Source: an uncultured Clostridium sp.
Lineage (GTDB): Bacteria > Bacillota > Clostridia > TANB77 > CAG-508
Direction: 5' to 3'
NCBI GenBank assembly: GCA_945937855.1
Contig: CAMEUC010000002.1
Span: forward strand, 1-57,640
DNA length: 57,640 nucleotides
Shown here piece by piece: positions 11,101 to 18,386 of the stretch. Under the pieces are notes generated by a model. It was not told the origin of the DNA and made no database searches. It saw only the letters and a program-made list of their open reading frames with translations. Made by a program: the position numbers and the translations under genes. How positions within the stretch are numbered: position 1 is the first letter of the stretch; each line of letters opens with the position of its first letter.

Positions 11101-12697
11101 AGAAAGTTGCCATTATACTTTATACCAAACTTCTTTGTTCAAGTGGAAAGTTTTAAATTGACATCAAATGGTAAAATAGATAGAAAAGCTTTGAAAAAAA
11201 TAAAAGTTGACACTCGGCAACACTTACGAAGCTCCAGAAACAGCTTACCAGCAAAGTCTTGCAGAAGCTTTTGAAACTGTTTTAAATTTAGATAAAGTTG
11301 GAATAACAGATAATTTCTTTGAACTAGGTGGAGATTCTTTACTTGCTATTAAGCTACAAATAGAAGCATTTAATAAAGGATTAGATTTATCCTATAAAGA
11401 TATTTTTAAATATCCTACAATAAAACAATTATCTGAAAATGTATCATCTGCAAATTCTAAAACAGATGAATTTACAGATGATTATGATTACACACAAATA
11501 GATGAACTACTTAAAAACAATACTTTTAACAATAAATTAAAAACATCAAAAAACAAGTTTAAAAATATTTTGCTAACCGGTTCTACTGGATATTTAGGTA
11601 GTCATATTTTAGATGCTTTACTAAAACATACAAAAAGCAATATCTACTGTTTGATTCGTGCTAAAGATAATAATGATCCTCAAATAAGATTATTAAATAC
11701 TTTACGCTTCTATTTTGGCAATAAATACGATAGACAAATTTTCAATAGAATTATTGTAATAGAGGGAGATATAAAAGATGAAAAGTTAGGTTTAAATGAT
11801 TTGTATTATGAAGAATTAGGTAATACAATAGATTGTGTAATAAATTCTGCGGCTATTGTAAAACACTATGGAAATATAGATACTTTTAACTCAACAAATA
11901 TACAAGGGGCTAAAAATATTATACATTTTTGTAAAAGCTTTGATTGTAAACTATATCATCTATCAACATTAAGTGTATCTGGAAATATATTTGAAACAGA
12001 TTCTTACAAAGTTGCTGACCTTTCTTCTGAAGTTACTTTTAATGAACAAAGTTTATATATCGGGCAAGATTTATCAAATGTATATATATATACAAAGTTC
12101 ATTGCAGAAAGACTTATTTTAGAGAATATATTAAATAGCTCTTTAGATGCAAAAATTATACGATTAGGAAATATTACTAATAGATATTCTGATGGAATAT
12201 TCCAGATTAATGTTTCTGAAAATGCATTTTTAAATAGAATGAATTCCTTTTTACATATAGGATGTATTCCAGATTATTTAGCAGATAGATACACAGAATT
12301 TTCACCAGTTGATTTATGTGCTGAAGCTATAATCAAACTAGTTTTTTGTAAGAATAATTATACTGTTTATCATGTTTATAATAATAACCATATTACTTTT
12401 AGAGAATTATTCGCTATATTAAATTCTTTAAAAATAAAAATGGAAATTGTAGATAAAGAAACTTTTAATAAGAAAATAAGTGCTTTATCTAAAGATGACA
12501 AATCTAAAAATATTCTTTCTGGAATTATAAATGACTTTGACGAAAATAAAAATTTAGTATATAATACTAACATTAAAATACAAAATAATTTTACAAATAA
12601 AATACTTAAAAACCTTTTATTTAAATGGCCAAAAATAAATGAAAAATACATTAGAAAATATATTATATACCTAAAGTCTATTGGATATATAAAATAA
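2119..12697 (+). CDS. Three-module peptide-aldehyde NRPS, joined by +1 shift at CGG 11215-11217
   Basis: Joined length is 3525 aa. Domains in order: C1 (HH at 131-132, HHLIVDA), A1 (core YTSGSTG at 605), T1 (phosphopantetheine Ser 990), C2 (HH at 1173), A2 (1642), T2 (Ser 2035), C3 (HH at 2218), A3 (2685), T3 (Ser 3073) and a thioester reductase (Rossmann GSTGYLG from about 3154). The opening C domain is typical of N-acylating starters. Aligning pocket residues to GrsA by eye gives DAFWLGGTFK (Val) for A1, DFWNIGMVHK (Thr) for A2 and DVFYLGAICK (unassigned) for A3. The terminal reductase has no thioesterase after it, so an aldehyde is expected, as in gut clostridial peptide-aldehyde clusters. 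The frame breaks between A3 and T3 at in-frame CGG; skipping its C rejoins the reading frame. The start is TTG with AAAGGTGA upstream. No phosphopantetheinyl transferase is nearby. Confidence 0.9.
4981..6480 (+). repeat. 1.5-kb internal duplication in NRPS, copy 1
   Basis: Covers the T1 domain and all of C2. It matches 8116-9615 at an offset of exactly 3135 bp. The one mismatch I found is at 5001/8136; from 5002 to 6480 the two copies look identical. Identity ends abruptly at 6480/9615. Confidence 0.9.
8116..9615 (+). repeat. 1.5-kb internal duplication in NRPS, copy 2
   Basis: Covers T2 and C3, the partner of 4981-6480. The flanking A domains are clearly diverged, so the identity is confined to the T-C unit. 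This suggests a recent duplication or gene conversion. Confidence 0.9.
11215..11217 (+). other. CGG +1 frameshift site in NRPS
   Basis: Zero frame reads GTT GAC ACT CGG and then runs into a stop 17 codons later. Reading ACT C GGC AAC ACT instead joins the A3 domain to the T3-reductase part (T-G-N-T-Y-E-A-P). An upstream TAA at 11201-11203 in the new frame means the shift must occur after that point, which fits this site. Confidence 0.85.
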
Positions 12698-12726
12698 TTG
12701 TAAGGGCGACAAAATTCGTCCTTGCA
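12698..12726. repeat. Short hairpin of the GGGGCGAAC repeat type
   Basis: TTGTAAGGGCGA pairs with TCGTCCTTGCAA. It lies directly after the NRPS stop and before the kinase ribosome-binding site. It resembles the shorter ends of the elements at 21228 and 30504. It may attenuate read-through into the kinase gene. Confidence 0.5.
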
Positions 12727-12751
12727 AAATAAAAATACGGAGGAAAAATAT

Positions 12752-14566
12752 ATGAATACACTTGCCTTTATAAGTTTAATAATTACAACTTTATTAATAT
12801 TGTTATTATTTATTTTTATAGACAAAACAAAAACAAAATCTCAAATGAAAAAAGCATTTTCTTTTGCTATTATTTGTCTAATGATCTGTTGTATAGGAGT
12901 ACTATTACAAATTACTTTCTGTAGTATTAGTGATATATCACCTATATATTTTGATTATTTTGTATATATTGGAACATGTTTTTTGCCTGTAGCCTTTCTT
13001 TTTATAGCATTAATATTTGCAAAAACAAAAATTAAATTTACAAAAAAATACTCATTGCTATTTATTATTCCAACTTTATCAATAATATTATTATGGACAA
13101 ATGATTTCCATCATCTGTTTTTTATAAATTATTCTATAAATATAAACGAGATGGTTTATGGCAAATATTATTTTATTCATACACTCTACACTTTATTATT
13201 ATATTCTGTTAGTATATTAATACTGATTAAGTACTCTATTAAAAATTCCGGCTTCTTTTCTAGGCAAGCCTTACTTATAACAATTGGATGTTCTATACCT
13301 CTAATTATTAATTTACTTGGAACTTTTGGATTAGTAAAAATAAGTATTTATGTAACACCCATTACATTTGCTTTTGCAATTTTGTTTATTGCTTTTGCCA
13401 TTTTTAAATTTGATTTTTTAAAGGTTACTCCTATTGCACTTCAAAGAATAGTAGATAGAATATCTGATAGTTATATAGTTCTAAATGAAGATATGATTAT
13501 AACAGATTTTAATCAAACTTTATTAGACACTTTTAAACTTTCTAGCTCTGAAATTAGAAATGTTAATATTTTAGATGTGTTAAAGAAATTTACTGAACTT
13601 AATATTGATGTAGAAGTTCTTATTGCAGCTATTAATAAAACAAAAATAGATGATTCTACTGTAACTTTTGAAAAGCATTGGGCATCTATTAATAAATATT
13701 TTCATATTGAAATTAATAGCATTAAAAATAAAAATAGTTTCTTAGGTACACTTGTTCTGCTAAAAGATGTTACTCAACATAACCTAGACATGCAAACTAT
13801 TAAAGAAAATCAAGAAATTCTTATTGAAAAGGAGCGTTTAGCTTCTCTTGGTCAAATGATTGGTGGTATTGCCCACAACTTAAAAACTCCAATAATGTCA
13901 ATTTCTGGAGCAGCCGAAGGAATTTCAGATTTAGTTACTGAATACAGAAATTCAGTGGGAGACCCTGAAGTAACAATAGAAGATCACCATGCAATTGCAG
14001 ATGATATGGATGAATGGATTACAAAGATACGTACTCATTTATCTTATATGTCAGACATTATTACTGCTGTTAAAGGTCAAGCAGTAGCCTTTTCAGATAA
14101 TACGTTTAATGGCTTTACTATTGAAGAACTTGTAAAATATGTAGATATATTAATGAAACATGAATTAAAAAATTCTTTGGTTACTTTAAATACTTCTATT
14201 AACTTGGATAAAAATACTTCAGTTAATGGAAATATTAATAGTTTAGTACAAGTTATTAATAATATAATTTCTAATGCGATACAGGCTTATAACGGAGAGC
14301 CAAATAAAGAAATTAATTTTACATTATCACAGAGAAATAATAATTTGATTATAAGTGTTCAAGACTTTGCTGGTGGCTTACCAGATAAAGTTCAAGAAAA
14401 ACTTTTTAAAGAAATGGTTACAACTAAAGGAAAAAATGGAACTGGGTTAGGATTATTTATGTCTTATTCAAATATAAAAGCTCATTTTAACGGAAACATG
14501 AGATATGAAACCAAAAAAGGAGAAGGCACAACCTTCTATATAGAAATACCATTAACTGCTAAATAA
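12752..14566 (+). CDS. Orphan 7TM sensor histidine kinase
   Basis: 604 aa. The N-terminal ~215 residues hold about seven hydrophobic helices of the 7TM histidine-kinase type. A PAS-like segment follows (about 225-335). The H-box is LGQMIGGIAHNLKTP with phospho-acceptor H375, and the HATPase domain shows the N-box (NAIQAY), DFAGGLP and GTGLGL motifs. No response regulator is adjacent; the nearest one is the HD-GYP regulator at 22.4 kb. The start is the ATG with GGAGG 8 nt upstream; a longer in-frame extension lacks a ribosome-binding site. It lies 54 nt after the NRPS on the same strand, so it may be co-transcribed, but a functional link is only inference. Confidence 0.88.
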   Translation: MNTLAFISLIITTLLILLLFIFIDKTKTKSQMKKAFSFAIICLMICCIGVLLQITFCSISDISPIYFDYFVYIGTCFLPVAFLFIALIFAKTKIKFTKKYSLLFIIPTLSIILLWTNDFHHLFFINYSININEMVYGKYYFIHTLYTLLLYSVSILILIKYSIKNSGFFSRQALLITIGCSIPLIINLLGTFGLVKISIYVTPITFAFAILFIAFAIFKFDFLKVTPIALQRIVDRISDSYIVLNEDMIITDFNQTLLDTFKLSSSEIRNVNILDVLKKFTELNIDVEVLIAAINKTKIDDSTVTFEKHWASINKYFHIEINSIKNKNSFLGTLVLLKDVTQHNLDMQTIKENQEILIEKERLASLGQMIGGIAHNLKTPIMSISGAAEGISDLVTEYRNSVGDPEVTIEDHHAIADDMDEWITKIRTHLSYMSDIITAVKGQAVAFSDNTFNGFTIEELVKYVDILMKHELKNSLVTLNTSINLDKNTSVNGNINSLVQVINNIISNAIQAYNGEPNKEINFTLSQRNNNLIISVQDFAGGLPDKVQEKLFKEMVTTKGKNGTGLGLFMSYSNIKAHFNGNMRYETKKGEGTTFYIEIPLTAK

Positions 14567-14577
14567 AGTCTCGAAAA

Positions 14578-14600
14578 AAATCCTCCAATACGGAGGATTT
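14578..14600 (+). terminator. Rho-independent terminator of kinase gene
   Basis: AAATCCTCC (14578-14586) pairs with GGAGGATTT (14592-14600), followed by a T run and preceded by an A run. It is therefore bidirectional and also serves the convergent gene ending at 14614. Confidence 0.88.
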
Positions 14601-14613
14601 TTTATGCTAACAA

Positions 14614-15327
14614 TTATGACCAAAAAAGTAATAACTTTATAATTTTATCTTTAGGTGTAAATACTTTGTACTTTATAAAATATTTTTGAATTAGATTAAA
14701 GAAAGTATCTATTAAAAATATATTTTTTAATTTAAAAGTTATCCCCTTTTTCTTCAAATATCCACATGTAAATAGCTTACAAGAAATACATTTAGCGGTA
14801 CATCTTTTATCTTTTAAATATTCACAAATTACCCACTTGTTATTAGGTAGAAAAGGGCCAATTTTTTTATTTTTAAAATGTCTACAACACCCAACATTAC
14901 AAGAAGTATTTCTTTTTTCCCCACATATATCATTATGAAAATCACAAGCATTTTTCTCTACAAAAAACTTGTCTAAATAACCGCATACAACATCATAAAT
15001 ATAACTATACATTTCTTCTTTAGTTGGTTTCATTATCGCTTCTATAGCATTTATAAAGTCTATATGCTTTTTATTTTTTGAATCAAATCCATAAACATAT
15101 ATAATAGTACCAGATAAATCTATACCTTTTTTCATAAATTTATCTTTTAATTTATGAAAACTTCTAACTATTCTTTTATAGTTATTTTCTTTCATTATAT
15201 TAAAATTTACATTAAAAATTAATTTTTTTTCTTTTTTTAAATTCCCCCACTTTAAATTGCATATATCTTTTATTGTTTCATTAATCTCAGAAATTTCTTT
15301 ATATTCTATCGTGTAATTTTGATCCAT
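14614..15327 (-). CDS. Cys-rich hypothetical protein
   Basis: 237 aa, not assigned to a family. The first ~110 residues look like a mixed alpha/beta fold with no cysteine motif. Residues 115-190 hold eleven cysteines (C115, C128, C135, C143, C147, C148, C168, C176, C180, C183, C188), including CNVGCC and CTAKCISCKLFTC. That spacing would suit zinc or an Fe-S cluster. There is no signal peptide; the C-terminal tail is basic and hydrophobic. AAAGGAG precedes the ATG. It is monocistronic, convergent with the kinase, and separated from the GC-rich gene upstream by a hairpin. Metal binding is inference. Confidence 0.7.
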   Translation of the reverse strand: MDQNYTIEYKEISEINETIKDICNLKWGNLKKEKKLIFNVNFNIMKENNYKRIVRSFHKLKDKFMKKGIDLSGTIIYVYGFDSKNKKHIDFINAIEAIMKPTKEEMYSYIYDVVCGYLDKFFVEKNACDFHNDICGEKRNTSCNVGCCRHFKNKKIGPFLPNNKWVICEYLKDKRCTAKCISCKLFTCGYLKKKGITFKLKNIFLIDTFFNLIQKYFIKYKVFTPKDKIIKLLLFWS

Positions 15328-15349
15328 TTATACTCTCCTTTATATATGA

Positions 15350-15375
15350 AGGTACCGGATAGTAATCCGGCACCT
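15350..15375 (-). terminator. Hairpin after the GC-rich 75-aa gene
   Basis: AGGTACCGGAT (15350-15360) pairs with ATCCGGCACCT (15365-15375) with one mismatch and a 4-nt loop. It lies just downstream of the minus-strand gene ending at 15392. It lacks a long T-tract. Confidence 0.6.
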
Positions 15376-15391
15376 CTTTGTTGGGTCTACT

Positions 15392-15619
15392 TTACTTTGT
15401 TGGACGCCATTCAGAATTACCTACGTGATAGTCTCCGCGGCCATCCTGATAGCCAACTTTTCTGTTGTTGACATACACATCTCCGTCATGAGGATGAAAA
15501 CGCACAGTACTGCCACCAATACGCAATTCGTCACCCGAAACATATCCTACCTGCTGATTGTTGCGGTAGACGTCTCCGTTTCTGACTTCAAAAGTGTCAT
15601 TGCCATCAGTCCGCTTCAT
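15392..15619 (-). CDS. GC-rich 75-aa orphan protein with internal repeat
   Basis: 75 aa, hydrophilic, no recognised family. Two units of about 30 residues share the pattern NGDVYRNNQQVGY / DGDVYVNNRKVGY, suggesting a small beta-repeat fold. Base use is unlike its neighbours: it is visibly GC-richer and prefers CGT/CGC arginine codons where surrounding genes use AGA. It contains an in-frame CGG at codon 3 (ATG AAG CGG), the only CGG in the window used without a frame break. AAAGGAGGG precedes the ATG. The signs favour recent acquisition. If CGG is not read as Arg here, this protein would not be made correctly. Confidence 0.7.
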   Translation of the reverse strand: MKRTDGNDTFEVRNGDVYRNNQQVGYVSGDELRIGGSTVRFHPHDGDVYVNNRKVGYQDGRGDYHVGNSEWRPTK

Positions 15620-15855
15620 AAAAGTACCCTCCTTTCAAATTATTTGGTAAAGAATCTTTACCATTGACATTATGTTATTACGAAATATCTGGAAATGCAA
15701 CTCTAGCAAGTGATTCAAGGTTTTTCTTTTGTCTTTTCTTGTCGAATTTGTATCGTGGCAGTTGACTTTTCCCCTTTTTATTGTAAAATTTTATAAAAAG
15801 TAAGTTTTTTTCTTAAAAATATCTTTTTAGGAAACTTTTTAGGTGAGTGGTTACT

Positions 15856-16575
15856 TTGTATGATATTACTAATGTTAATTTAGGAAAAATTTTAAGAAAG
15901 CAAAGGAAGTTAAGGCATCTAAGTTTAGAATATATTGGTGATAAAATTGATAAGACCAAAGCTACTATTTCAAAATATGAAAAAGGAGAAATTATTCCCG
16001 ACTTTATTACAGTATTAGAATTATGTAATGTTCTAGATATAGATATTTCAAACTTAGCTCCATCTATTACTGGTATTTATACTTCGAATCTGCCTTTTAA
16101 TACTAATATATTGTATTTATATTATTTAACCTCTAATAAATTAATTTCATCAACAATAAAATTAGAACAAGAAGTAAACAATATTTACTCAGCATATTTT
16201 CATAGTGGTATTAAAAATACTATTGAACATTCTGCCTACTACTATGAAGGAACCGTTGAGTTTTCACAAACTGTAACATATATGAACTTTAGAAATATAA
16301 GTTCTGATAAAATGAAATTAGAACAAGTTCAAATAATAATCAATATGCCTCTATCCAACACATCAAACTATTTCAATTGTTTTATAACAGGATTAACTCC
16401 TAATTTTCTTCCTATCATAAAAAGAGGATTAATTACCACTACGCCTTTAGATACATCTAAAATTGATATTAAGAAACTAAAAATTTCTAAAGAAGAATTA
16501 CAAAAAATCTCATCTGACAATGCTTGGATATTAGATACTAAAATATATGATGAATTTTTCTATGATGCTCAATAA
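15856..16575 (+). CDS. XRE-family transcriptional regulator
   Basis: 239 aa. An N-terminal helix-turn-helix of the Xre/Cro type occupies about residues 10-65 (LGKILRKQRKLRHLS ... ISKYEKGE). The remaining ~170 residues form a domain I cannot name; it has no peptidase or ligand motif that I recognise. The start is probably the TTG at 15856, nine nt after AGGTGA; the GTG at 15847 abuts that site and is too close. The 236-base gap upstream holds only the divergent promoter space. Its targets are unknown. It ends in a hairpin shared with the convergent aminopeptidase. Confidence 0.82.
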   Translation: MYDITNVNLGKILRKQRKLRHLSLEYIGDKIDKTKATISKYEKGEIIPDFITVLELCNVLDIDISNLAPSITGIYTSNLPFNTNILYLYYLTSNKLISSTIKLEQEVNNIYSAYFHSGIKNTIEHSAYYYEGTVEFSQTVTYMNFRNISSDKMKLEQVQIIINMPLSNTSNYFNCFITGLTPNFLPIIKRGLITTTPLDTSKIDIKKLKISKEELQKISSDNAWILDTKIYDEFFYDAQ

Positions 16576-16577
16576 AA

Positions 16578-16603
16578 AAAGTAGAGTTCTTATACTCTAC
16601 TTT
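16578..16603. terminator. Bidirectional terminator between XRE gene and aminopeptidase
   Basis: AAAGTAGAGT (16578-16587) and ACTCTACTTT (16594-16603), preceded by an A run. It overlaps the stop end of the aminopeptidase gene. Confidence 0.8.
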
Positions 16604-17712
16604 AAATTTTCTGGGTTTAATGGTTTTAAACTATCTAAAACAAATAATCCATCTTTTCTAATTAACACATCATCAAACCAAATTTCTCCCCCTCCATATT
16701 TTGGTGTTTGTATATTTACAATATCCCAATGTATTGATGACCTATTTCCATTATCGCTTTCTTCTAAACTATCACCTGGTGTAAAATGAAAACTGCCACA
16801 TATTTTTTCATCAAATAGTGTATCTCCCATAACTTTTGTTATATATGGATTTAAACCTATTGCAAACTCGCCTATATATTTAGCACCTTCATCTGTATCT
16901 AGTATTTTATTTAAGCCCAGTGTATTATTTGATGTTGCTTTTACGATTTTTCCATTTTCAAACTCAAATCTAATATTTTCAAATGTTTCACCATTATATT
17001 TAGTTTTCGTATTATATGTTATATATCCATTTACGCTGTTTTTTACTGGTGCAGTAGCAACTTCTCCATCTGGCAAATTATAGTTTCCTATATATTTTTC
17101 TGCCTTAATTCCTTTTATGCTAAAATTTAAATCTGTGTTTTTACCTATAATTCTCACTTTATCAGTATTATTCATAAGTTCTACTAACTCATCCATTGCT
17201 CTAGACATTTTCTCATAATTTAAGTTACAAACATTGAAATAGAATTCTTCTGCTTCTTCTAATGTCATATTACAACTTTTTGCAAATAACTCGTTTGGAT
17301 ATCTTAATATACACCATTTCTTTTTTACTCTTTCTTGTAAATGAACTGGTAGCATATACTCTTTATTATATATCTCCATCTTATCTAAAGAAATTCCCTC
17401 AAATTCGTTATCCATTCTTTTGGCACTAATTCCAACATATGCATCCATATTTTTCATTCTATTCAAATCATGTTTTGCATATAGTTTAATTTCTTCTTCA
17501 TTTGAATTTATTAATAATTCTCTGAAAAGTTCATAATCTATAATATTAGTAAAAACATTCACATTTAAAACTCTAGCATATTTTATGATTTCTTTTGCTA
17601 AAGGTATTTCATCTTCTCCAAATAATTCAATTAATAAATTTTCATTTTCTTTTATGTTTAACGAATACGTTAATATCTGTTTTGCTAATTTTTTTAAATT
17701 ATTATTATTCAT
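16597..17712 (-). CDS. M29 family aminopeptidase (AmpS/PepS type)
   Basis: 371 aa, a cytoplasmic metallo-aminopeptidase of the M29 (thermophilic AmpS) family that trims N-terminal residues from peptides. Family motifs are visible: NLPDGEVATAP with the metal-ligand Glu, GEFAIGLNP with the second Glu, FHFTPGDS, and SSIHWD near the C-terminus. The length, slightly under 400 aa, is a little short of the usual ~410. The start overlaps the upstream HAD gene by 8 bp, so the two are probably translationally coupled. It has no signal peptide. Confidence 0.9.
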   Translation of the reverse strand: MNNNNLKKLAKQILTYSLNIKENENLLIELFGEDEIPLAKEIIKYARVLNVNVFTNIIDYELFRELLINSNEEEIKLYAKHDLNRMKNMDAYVGISAKRMDNEFEGISLDKMEIYNKEYMLPVHLQERVKKKWCILRYPNELFAKSCNMTLEEAEEFYFNVCNLNYEKMSRAMDELVELMNNTDKVRIIGKNTDLNFSIKGIKAEKYIGNYNLPDGEVATAPVKNSVNGYITYNTKTKYNGETFENIRFEFENGKIVKATSNNTLGLNKILDTDEGAKYIGEFAIGLNPYITKVMGDTLFDEKICGSFHFTPGDSLEESDNGNRSSIHWDIVNIQTPKYGGGEIWFDDVLIRKDGLFVLDSLKPLNPENLK

Positions 17713-18265
17713 TTATCTCTTTATAAACCTCATTCCAATCATATACTCTTTTATATTTTGTTTCTTGCTGATTATAGGGACTATTAAACATCAAAACTTT
17801 AGTTTCTGTTTTTGCCACTCCTTCGCAAAAGCCTACGTGGTCATCTATAAAAACATCTATTTTGTTTTCTGCACAAGCTTTTCCTTTATCAATTGATCCA
17901 ACAATTAATTTATCAAATTGCACATTTTTTGCTTTTAACCAAGTTTCAGAAATTCCATACGCATTTGGACAATGGTCTTCTCCTCTAGATGTAATTATTA
18001 TAATTTTGTTCCCTTCTGCGTGTAATTTGTTAATAACTTCTGATGCATTTTCCTTAATTCCTGCATTTAAATATGCATTTTCTATATTTTCATTTAGAAA
18101 TTTTTTAGCAGTTAAGTCATCCCAACCAAAAGCTTTATCCCAACACCATTCATCTTCATGTATTTCAAAATTTATATTTTCTTTTTTATTAAACTCTTTT
18201 CCTTTTATTATTAATATGTCATGTAAGTTGTTTATTGTGTCGTCTATGTCTATTCCTATATTCAT
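17705..18265 (-). CDS. HAD-family 5'-nucleotidase-like phosphatase
   Basis: 186 aa. The first HAD motif is DIDDT near the N-terminus (nucleophile Asp plus acid Asp two residues later). Motif II is IIITSR, and the last motif is DVFIDDH. The arrangement fits the NT5C/YqfW-like branch that dephosphorylates nucleotides or related small phosphates. The ATG at 18265 was chosen because GGAGG sits just before it; the ATG four codons upstream is itself part of that site. It forms a two-gene unit with the aminopeptidase. The substrate cannot be stated. Confidence 0.83.
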   Translation of the reverse strand: MNIGIDIDDTINNLHDILIIKGKEFNKKENINFEIHEDEWCWDKAFGWDDLTAKKFLNENIENAYLNAGIKENASEVINKLHAEGNKIIIITSRGEDHCPNAYGISETWLKAKNVQFDKLIVGSIDKGKACAENKIDVFIDDHVGFCEGVAKTETKVLMFNSPYNQQETKYKRVYDWNEVYKEINE

Positions 18266-18298
18266 TTTTTCCTCCATTTAATTTTATAAAAAAAATCC

Positions 18299-18352
18299 GC
18301 CAAATCTCGTCGGGGTTATATATTTTAAAATATATAACCCCTGCGTTTGGCT
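18299..18352 (-). repeat. AGCCCAACGCAGGGG-type element, copy 1 (terminator of virD4)
   Basis: Reading minus: AGCCAAACGCAGGGG, a perfect AT palindrome, CCCCGACGAGATTTGGC, then a run of eight T. It therefore behaves as a rho-independent terminator 34 bases after the virD4 stop. Its end sequences recur at 26377-26518 and 41332-41433. Confidence 0.85.
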
Positions 18353-18386
18353 ACTATCACACTAAACATTTACTATATGAAGAATA

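Noticed and set aside
11207..12697. A free-standing T-reductase protein starting at TTG 11207
   Set aside because: There is no convincing ribosome-binding site, the break lies within the A-T linker, and a one-base skip at CGG rejoins the domains as at six other sites.
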